The notes beneath the pieces are model-generated. The model ran no database searches, had not been told where the DNA came from, and saw only the letters and a program-made list of their open reading frames with translations. Below are positions 12,401 through 22,882 of a stretch of DNA of 62,000 nt, one piece after another. The stretch spans positions 1,142,453-1,204,452 of the forward strand of contig CAJNDS010002191.1 of NCBI GenBank assembly GCA_905221605.1, in the 5' to 3' direction. The position numbers were made by a program, and so were the translations under genes. This DNA is from Symbiodinium natans. Lineage: Eukaryota > Sar > Dinophyceae > Suessiales > Symbiodiniaceae. The number at the start of each line of letters is the position of its first letter. The first letter of the stretch is position 1.

Positions 12401-14177
12401 GCCGTTCTTGTCCGGCGAGCTGACGCCAAAGAAAGAACTACTACTTGGAATCCGGTTCCAGCAGACTAGCTCAGGTGAGCTTTCATGATGATGCGGAAGA
12501 GGTGGAGCTGGAAGCGGAAGAAGGACACTTTGGGAAGCAGTGGCAGCAGGTTTTCCTCAAAAGCTTCCTGAAAAGACTACCTTGGATCCCATAGGCTTGT
12601 CTACAGGAGATGGGCCAAGGCGGTCTGCTCACGGCCGGAAGGCTACAGCCTTCGTGCCCAAAGCAAAGGCGACAGCCGCCAGAGGCTCAGAATCCCGAAA
12701 GAACGGAGGACGTGCACATTGAAAGCCTGTGAACAGCTTACGATGAATTCACCTTTCGTGGTTGTTTAGACAACCTGGTTGTGGGCCATGGAGGTGAGCT
12801 TCGCAGCAGAGCAGGACCACCAGGACGAGCAGGAAGGCGATGAGCAAGTCGTCCACTCAGCGACGCCACTCCATGTCTTCGTGAACGGTGTTTTTTTTGT
12901 TTTTGCGATGTTTGTGCTCACGTTGTTCTGGAAAGGCTCTGAAGCGCTCCCCAAAGAAGAGGCAAGGAACCGCCTTCGTTCCAAAGCTGCCCCTGGCGGG
13001 CAGCTCAGAATGAAGGCATTGTAAGGCATTTTAAGACTGTAAGAAGGTCTCAGAAGGCCCGCCCATCGCACCCTGACGTATGGCTTCCTTGAGGCGCAGG
13101 ACGATGACGAGGATTCGTCCCCCAACAAGCGGGAGGCCACACCAAAGACGAATGTCGCGCTGGCGTGAATGTTGCCGTGTTGCTTCACGCGCCTACACCG
13201 GGTCCTTGTGTTCGGATGGCCTTGGCAGCTAGGACCAGCTAGGATTGGTGTGGAAGGATGAGTGTGTATTCTCTGCAAACGCCAGTCCAGAGACTACACG
13301 CTCCAGCACATGGGTGGGCGGGCTAATCTTTAACCGGCTACTGGAAAACACACATGCCCTAGAATAAGCACAACGAATTCAGCAACACCGAAAAGGAAGC
13401 CGGTGCCGGCTTCTGCAGAGGTCCGCTTCCGGGGAAACGACAGTGTCAACGAGACACACGAGGATGCTGAGTCCGGTCAGGCCGGGTTAGAGCCGTGCTG
13501 ACGATGTTGTGTGTGGCTTTTGCATGGCTTCGCGCGCCTTCTCTTTGGATGCGCACGCTCACCGCTCACTGCAGATACATGCGATGGTACGGAAGCGGGT
13601 GCCCACGAAATTTATCGACGTGAAGGACGGGGATCTTGATGATTGACGAGCATTTGCGTTGTGGGGGTGTTCGCTGTCGTGCACCTGCTCCAAGGAATCA
13701 GCTCAGGACGAGGATGAGGAGGACACTCACGCGCATGTGAGGTTCGCAGATGAAGTGTCAGAGCCCACGCCCTACACCAGGCAGCACGTTAGCTGCGCAA
13801 GGTGTTTGTAGCTTTGTGGCAATCCCCCCTAGCCCAAAGGTCCGATGACGATGACGATGGGACTGACAGTGTCAGCACGGCCCCCACGCTGCGCAGCCCA
13901 GCCTCGTTTGCACTGCGGGGATACGTCTGGGTCCTAGTCTCCCACATGTGCGGACCTGCCAGGCAAAGCCCGAGCGCGGGTGGTGCACTCGGAACAGCCC
14001 GTCAGTCGCACCAGGCAGGAGATGCATACGAGAGTTGGACAGCTTCATTTCAGTGAGGTACCCACAGCCTTCGCGAAGGAACATGATGCGCTGGCATGTT
14101 TACCTTGTACTTCAGCTCGTGGATGGCCTTTGTCAGATGAGCCCCGTTACAGACATGTGCAGTACAAGCCGGTTTAG
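9487..14177 (+). CDS. Tandem exon-module protein: acidic block plus PKRxVHGRxATAFVPK motif repeated in successive exons
   Basis: A 52-codon opening exon starts at ATG 9487 (MGTFLAGRRGGGETRVAEMT...), just after CCTCCAG, a possible trans- or cis-splice acceptor. Then about 14 modules follow, most starting as AG|GT. Each has V-x-F-E-D-D, an acidic run, then PKR-x-VHGR-x-ATAFVPK and an Ala/Lys tail. Module positions: about 9893-9955 (diverged), 10119-10229, 10344-10382 plus 10541-10640, 10715-10850, 10924-11050, 11141-11256, 11325-11439, 12475-12523 plus 12607-12690, 12789-12835 plus 12946-13014, then weaker acidic copies at about 13100-13170, 13385-13488, 13579-13645, 13704-13800 and 13843-13925. 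The final exon, about 13960-14177, contains SRTRQEMHTRVGQLHFSEV and stops at 14175-14177. Two modules are split by introns at the same acidic/basic boundary. I do not recognise the family. The alternating acidic and Lys/Arg-rich character suggests a nuclear or nucleic-acid-associated protein (inference only). Confidence 0.65.
10119..12690 (+). repeat. Exon-unit tandem duplication (core copies of the PKRxVHGR module)
   Basis: Seven well-conserved copies can be aligned by eye at the protein level: PKRKVHGRQATAFAPK, PKRSVHGRQATAFVPR, PKRKVHGRQPTAFVPK, PKRNVHGRKATAFVPK, PKRSVHGRQATAFVKK, PKRSAHGRKATAFVPK and PRRSAHGRKATAFVPK. Spacing between copies is about 180-370 bp, except for a gap near 11440-12474 that has no module. 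Synonymous positions differ between copies, so the duplications are not recent and the peptide has been under selection (inference from reading, not a computed dN/dS). Confidence 0.75.
11440..12474. other. Module-free gap inside the exon-module gene, with a short direct repeat and G run
   Basis: About 11579-11605 and 11620-11647 are imperfect direct copies sharing CGCTAT..TGAAAAGTTTTC. A poly-G run lies at about 11770-11783. No coding module was seen here, although both neighbours are regularly spaced, so a module may have been lost or overwritten by inserted DNA. Confidence 0.4.
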
Positions 14178-14494
14178 TTGCAATTCATCGTTTGTATTGC
14201 TAGTCTATCACAGTGGCCCCACGAGGGCCACATGGTTCACACTGTGCTTGAGACTCCCTCAGTGCCGTGCCTTTCGAATTGTCAGCCCTTTTTGCTTGCC
14301 GACGCCGCTGCCAGGCCCAAGCAAGGAGTCTGGCTGCATGTCAGGGTTAGAGACATGTACATGGGACGTACTGCTGCTTGCAACCCAAGAACCAATCCAT
14401 GATATGCGAGTGCAGAGGGACCAGATACACAGCACCGCCCCGTGCCTCAAAGCACAAACAGCACTAGCGTGCTTGACATGTGAAGCCCGGATGG

Positions 14495-14667
14495 CCACAC
14501 TAGCTGCGTGGCACGGCGCCAGAATATGGTCCACGCCCCAGACTGCCATGATTTCTATGAGCGCGTCTCAGTGCAACCTGCATGGCCTCCTAAATTTCCT
14601 AGGAAGGCCATTTTGTCCACATTGCAGGCAGCGGGCAAAAGCGCGACGTCGAAGTTGGAGACTCAGG
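14495..14667 (+). CDS. Unassigned coding exon
   Basis: The frame reads QNMVHAPDCHDFYERVSVQ, then PAWPPKFPRKAILSTLQAAG and KSATSKLETQ, ending at CAG|GTGATC, a good donor. A second coding-like stretch, QEIRRFVHNPFGDVDI, lies at about 14776-14823 in another frame. Both are on the + strand upstream of the methyltransferase gene and may be its first exons or a separate gene. No domain was recognised. Confidence 0.35.
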
Positions 14668-15192
14668 TGATCGCCGTACCGAGGCGTTGCAAGGGGGAGC
14701 CCTTTGATAGAGGTCAGTCCTATTAACGCATCCTGGCAGGGTCAGAACTGTCGCTTTTTCAGTTGTTATTTCGCTCAGGAGATTCGGAGATTCGTTCACA
14801 ATCCTTTTGGTGATGTTGATATCACAACGAGATCATCACTTTTCTCGCAGCATCCCGAAAGAAAGTATTCACAGCATGCCTGCGCAGGCAATTTCTCCTC
14901 AAGAGTAGGAGGCACAAAGAGCAGGCCGTACTCGCATCCGATAGCCTTGGGTGCGATCTTACATACCCAGCCAGGAGCTGAGTTGTGCCGGCGTAGCATC
15001 GTTTGAGGCTTGTGGGCATGTTGAGATGCGGTACTCATGAGGTTGCAGTTTTATGATGAACTTGGCATCTGCGATGCTCCATGTGTTTCTGGTGGCGATT
15101 GTGCCGACCAGCGATTGTGCCACTTGATGCAAAGAACCTCGTGAGATGCACTCACCTCCTCCCCCCACCCCGCCCACCCCTCAAACATGCAG

Positions 15193-16699
15193 TGGAGCCT
15201 GAGGCCACGGTTGCAGTGACTCCGCAGGTGGGGGAAGACATGGGAGGACATGGCCATCTACATTTGGAGAGGTCGAGCTTCCACATGTGTTGCGATGTCA
15301 GGGCCAGCTGCTGCGGTCGGATGCCACTTTCGCCCAGCTGGTGGACCAGGAGGCAGTCACGAGGACGGCAGCAGCTTGCACGATGCTGACGCGCCTCTCT
15401 GTGCCTTTGCCTGCTTTGCATCTGCCCGACTTCAGGAAAGCCGTCATGGAGAGCGTGCAAGACAGGGCGTACCAGTATGTGTCGGCCCGTGAGCGGGAGA
15501 GCCGACCAAAAGCTCTTGCAATTGCAGCATTTGTTGTGCTCTGTCCCATCTTGCTGGCCATCCCACAGCTCCTGCTTGCGTTCAGAGTGGGCAGTGTCTT
15601 GGATCAACTTGGGCACAGCACTGCGGGACTCTCTTAGCAAACGCGCAGTTCCCAGATGTGCCCAGGCAAGCTGATGCGGATGGCGTGGCCAGCGGCTCCC
15701 GTGAAGGAGGAGTCCGCTTCAGTGGCACTTCCGAGGGTCACCCTCGGCGGGACGACTCTGCAGCTCAAGGAAGAGGTGACAGGGCTCCGGCAGGAGCCCT
15801 TCTTAGAGATTCTACTCTTGTCCGGCATCCTCATGGCTCTCTTTTGCGGGCTCTACTTCTGCATCGCCTGGATGGCTCTGGTGCCTGGCCCCTTTGTGCA
15901 GCAGCTCGGCTGCACAAACACGACTGCTTCTGTGGACGTGTCCCCGATGGTCGCCGAGACTCTTCGGACGTTTTGCTGGGGCCCGGCCCAGTGGGAAGGT
16001 ATAACAAGGAGGGAAGCGGAGCTCCTCCTGACTGGCCTTGAGCGCAGCCTGGCGATGAACCAAGGTGCTGTGCTGGAGTTCGGCGTGGGCGTCGGTGAAA
16101 CCACCCTGTGGGTGAGCCGTTTTCTGGATCTTTACGCCCAGGTCAGTGGTGAACCGAGGAGGCCACACCACGTCTACGACCCATTTAAAGGCCCTGACTT
16201 CCCCAAGCGCGATCGTATGGCCCGAGACAGGCCCTTCACAAACTTGTGGCGGAGTTGGCCTGGCAGAGTCGCGCAGGGGCTGGTGAGGACCCGAAGATGG
16301 CTGTTTGACTTCTTCTTGTGGAGCCACGGAGCCAAGATGCCACAGGTCTTCGAGGGGTACATGAAGCAAGTGCCGGAGGCAGCCTTGCCATCCAACATTG
16401 CCTTTGCCCTCGTGGATGCAGACAGCTATGCAGGGACCCTCCTGCCGTTGAGGCTGGCCTACCACAAGCTTGGCGGGCACAGTGAGATCTATGTGCATGC
16501 ATTCCCGCAGCCGGCCTGCCCTGGTGTCCACGAGGCGGTGCAGCACTTCTTCAAGCAACAACCCAACCATGGAGTGTATAGCTGGGCTGGCCCCAAGAGT
16601 CAAGTCTCTTGGGCGGTGTTTGGCCCGCAACTGGCATACAATACCTCACACACACGGATGGCCAAGCTGGGCTGGAAGTGGAGCCCGCTTGAGGGATGA
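15193..16699 (+). CDS. Membrane-anchored class I SAM-dependent methyltransferase-like protein (TylF/macrocin-type)
   Basis: Exons are 15193-15226, 15302-15585 and 15656-16699; the stop is TGA 16697-16699. The N-terminal part has two hydrophobic helices, ALAIAAFVVLCPILLAIPQL and FLEILLLSGILMALFCGLYF, in separate exons. The last exon carries the catalytic fold. VLEFGVGVGETTLWVSRFL matches the E/D-x-G-x-x-x-G SAM motif I. HVYDPFKGPDF occupies the place of the 'GFDSFEGLP' segment of macrocin O-methyltransferase-like proteins. IAFALVDADSYAGTLLPL matches the 'hiDgDlY.st...L' strand of that family. The large third exon without introns is unusual for this window. Substrate is unknown; residues for metal binding were not checked. 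The true N-terminus is not established. Confidence 0.6.
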
Positions 16700-16919
16700 G
16701 TGTTGCCCATTGTTGTTCGAAGCATGAAGAGTGTGAGACTGGGTGCAGTGCGAACAAGTGAACAAGTTCATTCTTCCCTCCTCCGCTCGTTTTTTTCTTC
16801 TCGCCTAAGCTAAGGATGGCCCGAACAGTGCGCGCGCCGGACCTGAAGCAGGGCGCCTGGAGATATTTGCGGAAGTTGTAAAGCTTTGGAAGGAACCTTG
16901 CCGACACCTCTCAGGGCCG

Positions 16920-17650
16920 TCCTCAATGTACAGTTCCAGTCGAAGAAGCGAATGGAGGGCAGAGTGAGGTGGGGCCAATGGCAGTGGGCTCTGCATGTCC
17001 TGAGAGCACCTGTAGGACCTTGCAGGGGAGAGCCAAGGCCCCTTTCATCTGCCTTCTGTGCTTTTTCTGGGGCCATGTGAGGTGGTTTGACAAGGACAAA
17101 GGCTTTGGCAAGATCTTGCCACGGGCTGAGGTCCCGCAAACTCTCTCATGTCTGACCCCTTCCGCCGACGGAGCGTTAATGCGTTGTACTGGGACCAGTG
17201 CAGCAAAGGGCTGGACAGCGCTGAGGCCCCTGGAGGCTCGAGCGGGCCAGGATGCGCCGGAGGACTTCAGCATGAAAGGTATGGCCATAGGAGGTCGCGG
17301 TACCTGTTTAATCCTGTAGAGGCTGAGAGACGTGTGACAGTTAGGAGATGTAGAACACGGGATACCTCGAGCAAAGCAATCAGCACACAGTTGTCCCCAA
17401 TGCCTTAGGCAAATTCATCCTTGCGAGAGCACGTGGGAGCCAATTCCGGAAGCCCGGTGCATCCAAAGCCAATGTTGTTTGCTTGTTTTCGGGGAGTGGC
17501 GGTGACTTACAGGGAACCTGCTTGTGAGAAGCATGCAACCTCTTTCGTTTCGATTGCCAAAAGTGCCTCCACAGTTCTGCCAAAGATCATGCGCTGTCTG
17601 CAATTATTTGGTTTGCCGCGGCAAGGAGGTGAGGTTTTCGTGCTCGTTGT
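16920..17650 (+). CDS. Cold-shock-domain (CSD) RNA/DNA-binding protein
   Basis: Exon 1 ends at 16968 with MEGRVR and exon 2 begins at 17082. The join (AG + G) gives MEGRVRWFDKDKGFGKILP, a clear match to the CSD start 'G.VKWF...KGFGFI' with RNP-1 (KGFGKI). The intron, 16969-17081, is GT-AG. ATG 16952 is the likely start; an in-frame extension upstream is possible. A downstream stretch near 17617-17650, CRGKEVRFSC, fits the later CSD strand 'L..GQ.V.F'. The RNP-2 strand (VFVH) was not located, so at least one exon is missing from my model. CSD proteins bind single-stranded nucleic acid and are common in dinoflagellates. Confidence 0.6.
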
Positions 17651-17768
17651 GGATTACTTCTTGAGCCACAAGGCCAAGAGAAGGGATCTCAACGCAGACG
17701 CTGAGCTCAGGCTCAAGGCTCAGACTGTTCATTTGCTTTCCTGCTTGTTTCCTCGTCTTTGATGGGCA

Positions 17769-18884
17769 ATGAGTCCACTGCCCCTTGCAAGATTTCATCG
17801 CGGCGGCATGATTCGCATGTCAGCCGCCGTGGCGCACACCATGCCGCCCACAAAGTTGACATGGAAGCAGCTCAGCCCAGCTCCTGATGCAGCCAAAGGG
17901 GTGCCGTGTGAAAGGAGCTCGCATGGCCTTTCGTTCGTCAGGGACGGCGCCGGGTCCAGGCTTATCCTCTATGGTGGTGAGAAGATTGCGAGGACCCCAA
18001 TGGATCCTTCCCAGGCTTTGTGGGCTGCCGATGCAGGCGACGCATCATGGACATGGAGGTTCTTGGATTGTGATGGTCCAATGCCCCGACTGGCACATGC
18101 CCAGGCCTCCGTGGGTTCGGCTGTCTACATCTTTGGTGGGAGGTGCGGAACAGCCATGGACGAGCAGCCACTAAACGATCTTTGGGTCCTTGACAGCTCA
18201 CCGGGGAAGGAATCCTGGTCGGAGGTTCAGCTTGGTGCGGGAGGTGATGCGCCTCCAGAGCCCAGGTCGTTCCACCGAATGATTGCCGTAGGGAGCGACC
18301 TCTACGTCTTCGGTGGTTGTGGTGCTAGCGGTCGACTGGCAGATCTGCACAAGTTCGACACTATCAGGAGAACCTGGCACAACCTTGGAACATCTTCTCT
18401 GCAAGGCCGTGGTGGGCCGAATCTCCTTCATTTGAGCGATTCCAATAGGCTTGCTGTGATTGCCGGGTTCGCCGGCCAGGAAACCAATGATGGCCACGCG
18501 TATGACCTGGGCAAGGGCACTTGGGAGACATCACTTCTGGGAGGGTTGGCAGATCTTCGCCCACGCAGCGTTGCCGTAGCGATCTCGCTTCCGGGTAGCA
18601 CGGGCGCTGCCAGCGGCCTCGTCTTCGGAGGAGAAGTGAACCCATCAGATTTGGGACATGAGGGTGCAGGCGGCTTCGAAAACGATGTTGCCGTATTTGA
18701 TCGCAGCGGTGGGCTCGTCACCACGATCCCGTCCTCGCCGGGTTGGCCGGAGCCGAGAGGCTGGTCTGACGGCGCTGGAGGGTCCGCAGGCGGAGCCGCC
18801 CGCTTTTTTGTCTTTGGAGGACTTGCTGGAGACGACAAGAATCCTCGAAGACTCAATGACTTGTGGCAGTGTGACGTGGAATAG
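17769..18884 (+). CDS. Kelch-repeat beta-propeller protein, intronless
   Basis: A single 371-codon frame runs from ATG 17769 to TAG 18882-18884. It contains successive kelch blades: RSSHGLSFVRD...LILYGG, PRLAHAQASVGSAVYIFGG, PRSFHRMIAVGSDLYVFGG, NLLHLSDSNRLAVIAGF, RPRSVAVAISLPG...GLVFGG and EPRGWSDGAGG...FFVFGG, each with the di-glycine and spaced Tyr/Trp (W.W, DLWVLD, DLWQCD). Six blades of about 50-60 residues match galactose-oxidase/kelch proteins such as nitrile-specifier-like proteins. There is no catalytic domain, so a scaffold or ligand-binding role is likely. MIRM at 17808 is an alternative start. Lack of introns in an intron-dense region suggests a retroposed copy. Confidence 0.85.
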   Translation: MSPLPLARFHRGGMIRMSAAVAHTMPPTKLTWKQLSPAPDAAKGVPCERSSHGLSFVRDGAGSRLILYGGEKIARTPMDPSQALWAADAGDASWTWRFLDCDGPMPRLAHAQASVGSAVYIFGGRCGTAMDEQPLNDLWVLDSSPGKESWSEVQLGAGGDAPPEPRSFHRMIAVGSDLYVFGGCGASGRLADLHKFDTIRRTWHNLGTSSLQGRGGPNLLHLSDSNRLAVIAGFAGQETNDGHAYDLGKGTWETSLLGGLADLRPRSVAVAISLPGSTGAASGLVFGGEVNPSDLGHEGAGGFENDVAVFDRSGGLVTTIPSSPGWPEPRGWSDGAGGSAGGAARFFVFGGLAGDDKNPRRLNDLWQCDVE

Positions 18885-19800
18885 GTTGAATAGATCCGTT
18901 GCGATCGACAGGAGGGGTGGTTTCACGAATGGAGACGATGAATGCTGGATATGTCTTGATGTCCATGGCCTTGAAGGCTTTCTGTGAAATTGCTCCAAAG
19001 AAGGGTGACAGTCGCTTCCATCAAAAGCCGGGTCAGGTTTCCTTGTGAATGCGCACTACAGGCCTAGTGCCCTGCATCGGTTGGTGCATGAACCCAATTA
19101 AGTAGTACAACTTAATGCGCACAACGACAGACGCCAGCGTGCTAGATGTATCTTTGGCACTAGTCACTAGACCCTGAAACACAATCCGGCATTTCTTTGG
19201 TTGAGTTATTGCCAGGACAGTCATCATTCGCCTCTCCGGTGGAATTTCTCTTTCAGATCTTCACAGTAAGCGAAGACCAACTCACCCAACTCACTCGACT
19301 AGAACGAAAGCTCCTGTCGCCCTTCTCAACTACTCAACTGGCTTCATGTTGAGGAGATCTTCGTTCACAAGAATCAAATCGAAGATGGTCCGGCACCCAG
19401 ATATCATTGCATCCTTTGCAAGGGCCCGGAGTTCAGAAAAAGGCGAAGAAAAGTGGGCACTGAGGCACAGACGGGGACAACTACGCCGCGCTGGCACCTG
19501 GAGATCGGGCCTCAGGTTTGGGCTAGAGAAACGATGTTAGGGCTGGGCCGAAACCAACCTTTTGTTGTGTTTCTGGATTTGCCATGGTGAGCTTGGGCGT
19601 GCGGTGCAGGGACCCGATCGAGCCTCGTGGCTTGTTCTAATTGTTTCCGTTACACCTCTCAGAACCTGGATCCGGCCCGCGGGATCCGTGTCGATTGAAG
19701 GACGCCTTCACACCCTTTTGGCCTCAGAAGAGTTTAGAACAGGAGCACCAACACCCTGAAGCGTGAAGCGGAGCACCGTTGATCCACCGTGTTCTATGAG
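18885..19800. other. Intergenic or intronic, no supported feature
   Basis: Only short open frames are present. About 19391-19480 (SKMVRHPDIIASFARARSSE) is mildly coding-like on +. No repeat or RNA gene was recognised. Confidence 0.3.
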
Positions 19801-20960
19801 GTGCTGGTGGTGCATGCATCATCTCCAACACTGGCGGAAGCCACGATGGCTTCGAGTGTCAGATGGTCCGGTTCAAGGTTTGGCTGAGCGAGAAAGCCGT
19901 GACATGGCTCGGCGAATGGGATGCGAATGAGAGTCCATCCACAAAACCTCTCCGTCAGACAAGTGAGTCACACAAGTGCGTCACACAAGCGCGTCACGCA
20001 AGTGCATCACACAAGTGCGTCGCATCTGCCCATCTGGAGGTGTGGGAATTGGGGTGCTCGTGTATGCCCCGACTGTGGACCCTCAAGCTTCGATATCAGA
20101 ACAAAAGATGTAGGCAATTCGGAAGAATTGCCCGAGCCCCCACAACCATTGCGCCTTGTAAGCCGGTGGTGGCCGTAACCACATACATGCTCTGACCTTT
20201 GGGTGTGCGCCTTTCCGCTTGTGTGGTTTTTTTGAGGCGCTTGTGTCCTTCGAGATGACCACGCAGGATGATGGGACCCTTTGCTGAATGCCATGACCTG
20301 TTGACCTGTGGCCTGCTGCACCTCCTCCAAGACAATGCTAAGGAAGCCGTGCGCGGGCAACGTGCGCGTCCAGGGCTTTGCCAAGATTGTCCAGAATGGC
20401 TTGACCATCGCAGCAGGAGCCGCTGCACTGACAACAAGGCAGCAGATTGGGATGATCCCCCTTCTACTAGCAGTCCTTACTCGGGCTCATAATGGGGGGT
20501 TACAATCATCCCTATTAAGGACTGTTAGTAAGGGGGGAACATCCCAAGCAGAGCACAATGAGCACAATATTCATTACCCACGATGCGGCTCCGAGATACG
20601 CCCTGGCCAGGAGCAGCGCTTTCAGCCAGGGAAGCGAAGTTGCGCCAGCTCTTGCTCCAGGGCCTGAAAATAGGCCGGCAATAGGGATGGAAGCAGGACG
20701 GAGGAGTAAGGCAGATTAGATTAGGCCCTTGCGCCAGGTGTCTTCCAAGAGAAAGGGCAAAAGAAGGCCGGAGCGCACCAGTTTTACGATTCGTGGCCCT
20801 TGGGGGCAGACTTTGACACCTCAGTGCCTCAGTGTTGCGTAGTTTGTGTAGTTTGCGTAGAGCCTGGAGCGCCCCCAGAGGGCCCTGCATGTTGCAGGCG
20901 TTGATGGAGGACGGCTTCCTTGAAGGCGCAGATAAGGTGGCATCCCAAAACCAGCTGTTG
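19801..20960 (+). CDS. Unassigned multi-exon gene, fragments only
   Basis: About 19804-19930 reads GGACIISNTGGSHDGFECQ followed by MVRFKVWLSEKAVTWLGEWD, a convincing folded-protein composition with no in-frame stop. About 20899-20954 reads ALMEDGFLEGADKVASQNQL then LYEAD, begins at TTGCAG|GCG and ends at GAC|GTCTAA. The segment between (20200-20880) gives no clear exon. I do not recognise the protein. Whether both pieces belong to one gene is unknown. Confidence 0.35.
19966..20018. repeat. 13-bp minisatellite, about four copies
   Basis: Units like GTCACACAAGTGC follow each other with one or two mismatches each. They lie just after the coding-like stretch at 19.8-19.93 kb. Confidence 0.6.
20456..20538. 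mobile_element. Short foldback (MITE-like) element
   Basis: About 20-24 bp near 20456-20482 (TACTAGCAGTCCTTACT core) recurs as an imperfect inverted copy near 20511-20538, with about 30 bp between. This is the size and form of a small inverted-repeat element. No target-site duplication was confirmed. Confidence 0.35.
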
Positions 20961-21462
20961 TACGAAGCTGACGTCTAAGGCACCAGCCGCGAGGTTGGCG
21001 TGTCGGAAGCCTGGTGTGCTTCTGCCGTTGGGGGGCTTTGGGCTGGTTTCAGAAAGTTTTCAGAAATTTAAGCTTCGGCTTCGGAGTTCTTGGAGTTCAA
21101 GGAGTCATACTTTTGGTGGCTGTTTGGCTCCGATCTGGAAACTCTGGCCAGCTTTCAGAATTGGCACGGCTCCGGCCGGCTCTGCCCAAAAGTCGAAGTT
21201 GGCGGGAACCTGGCCTGGTCCGCCCGAGTTAAGCTCTTGCAGCATTGCATGAATCCTCACCCGGCTGGTCGGAGTTGTGCATGGCTTGGCAGCGACGTGC
21301 TTGCACTGAACTACCATGTCACTTTCAAAGATCTGAGCACCTACGGATACCTCTGGCGCCTCACATTCTCAAGACCAAGCGTGTGGAGGCCATACCCGGG
21401 GCAAAAATGGAGAACCACAGCAGCCGGTTGCATGGGCAATCCTCTGCACGCGTGCTCGCCAG

Positions 21463-22689
21463 GTCATTGGATGGAACCGGGCCATGTCGAAGCTTGCGCG
21501 CGGCGCGCAGTGGCAGAGAGCCCTGTCACTGCTGACGGCAATGCAGCGTTGCCGCCTGCACCCGGATGGTGTAACCCAGAATATCGCGATTCGCTACTTG
21601 ATGCAAGAGAGGCCTTAGGAGAGGCCACTGCCGGCTGCCGGCACATGCTGTGACTTGAGCATGCGCGTAGCGAAGCTTACGTAGGTTGTGTTTTGCATGT
21701 AAGGTTCCTGCGCAAGCGCCGTGCAGTGGCAGACTGCGCTGTGGTTGCTGCACTCCTGGCCAGAGCCTGCTGATCTCATTGGCTACAGTTCGGCAATCAC
21801 GGCGTGTACTCGTGGCCGGCAGCTGCTACGAGCATTGGATATCCTCGCAGTGTCGCAAAGGCTTCAGCTGGGCTCGGATGAGGTCTTGACCGGCTCTCTC
21901 ATCACTGCCTCGGAGAAGTTGGCCAGGTGGGATCTCGCGCTGCACGTGCTTGGTGCTTTCGACCTCTCCACGAACATTATATGCTACAATGCAGCTCTTG
22001 CGGCATGCGAGAAGGCGTTCCAGTGGCAATGGAGCCTTGAGCTCTGGAAGATACTCCTCTGCAGCATGACTCCGGATGCGACGACCTTCGCGTCACTTGC
22101 TGAAGCTTGCCGACGTCAGTCCAGGTGGCAGGAGGGCTTTGCCATCTTTGCGCGTGCAATGGGCTACCATGTCAAGACAGGTGGACGAGCCCTTTCAATT
22201 CAGGTGAACATGGCATGCGATGCGCAGGCATATCCAGCCGTTTGTTCCAGTGTGTCCGCAATGCAGCGCACCTTTGTCCAGGAGCGCGGGCCGTCGCAGG
22301 GTATGCTGCTGGATCCAGACGAAGGAACTCCGAAACGACTGGCAGACATGGCCGCGCAGCTGCGAACGTTTGGCCTGTTGCCAGGCCGAGATCGTCGGTT
22401 CATTCAAGAGGTGCTGCACCCTGTCCTCATGAAAATGCGTTCGTTGTCCCATGGCGGCGATGTCCTGGCCACGCCGCATCATCCAGGTCTGAACACACCA
22501 AACATTCTGGACTTGGTTGTAAGTGGGTTGGGTGGAATGGAGCGAGATGCTCTGACTCAGATGAAGATGCAGTGTGAAACTAGGAGAGTTTGGAGAGTCC
22601 GCAAGGAGAAAAACCCAAGCCATGCCTCATGCATGTGGGTGGCGCCCAGCGAGATCTGCGGTACGGCACGTCCGCTCTTGCAGCTCTGA
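21463..22689 (+). CDS. Pentatricopeptide-repeat (PPR) protein
   Basis: Exon 21463 to about 21614 encodes NRAMSKLARGAQWQRALSLL then TAMQRCRLHPDGVTQN, the typical dinoflagellate PPR pattern 'YNAAISACEKGGQWQRALALL..M'. The exon from about 21704 to the stop at 22687-22689 continues with VQWQTALWLLHSW, DLIGYSSAITACTRGRQLLR, NIICYNAALAACEKAFQWQW and TPDATTFASLAEACRRQSRW, about four helical-hairpin units of 31-36 residues. PPR proteins bind organelle RNA sequence-specifically, and dinoflagellates have large families. The last 140 residues lack PPR repeats and are unassigned. The exact junction near 21614/21704 is unresolved (phases do not match with the obvious sites), and more repeats probably lie upstream. 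Confidence 0.75.
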
Positions 22690-22882
22690 CGTGAAGCTCA
22701 GGCTCGGCAGCACCGTCAAGTCTGCGGCCCGCTCCTTGTGTGGTCGTGCAGTGTGGATTCAGGGGCTTCGGGTAGTGAACCTTCCTGCGGCGCGCCGCCT
22801 CCACGAGTCTCCATTCAGAAGCTTCTTGTGTGAAGTCTTTGGAGAGTTTAAGACTCGGAGCATGATCCTTGCTCATTGCAAG

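Noticed and set aside
13948-14670. 240-codon + strand frame
   Set aside because: Composition is not protein-like, and better-supported exons (terminal module exon, 14.5-kb exon) use other frames over the same DNA.
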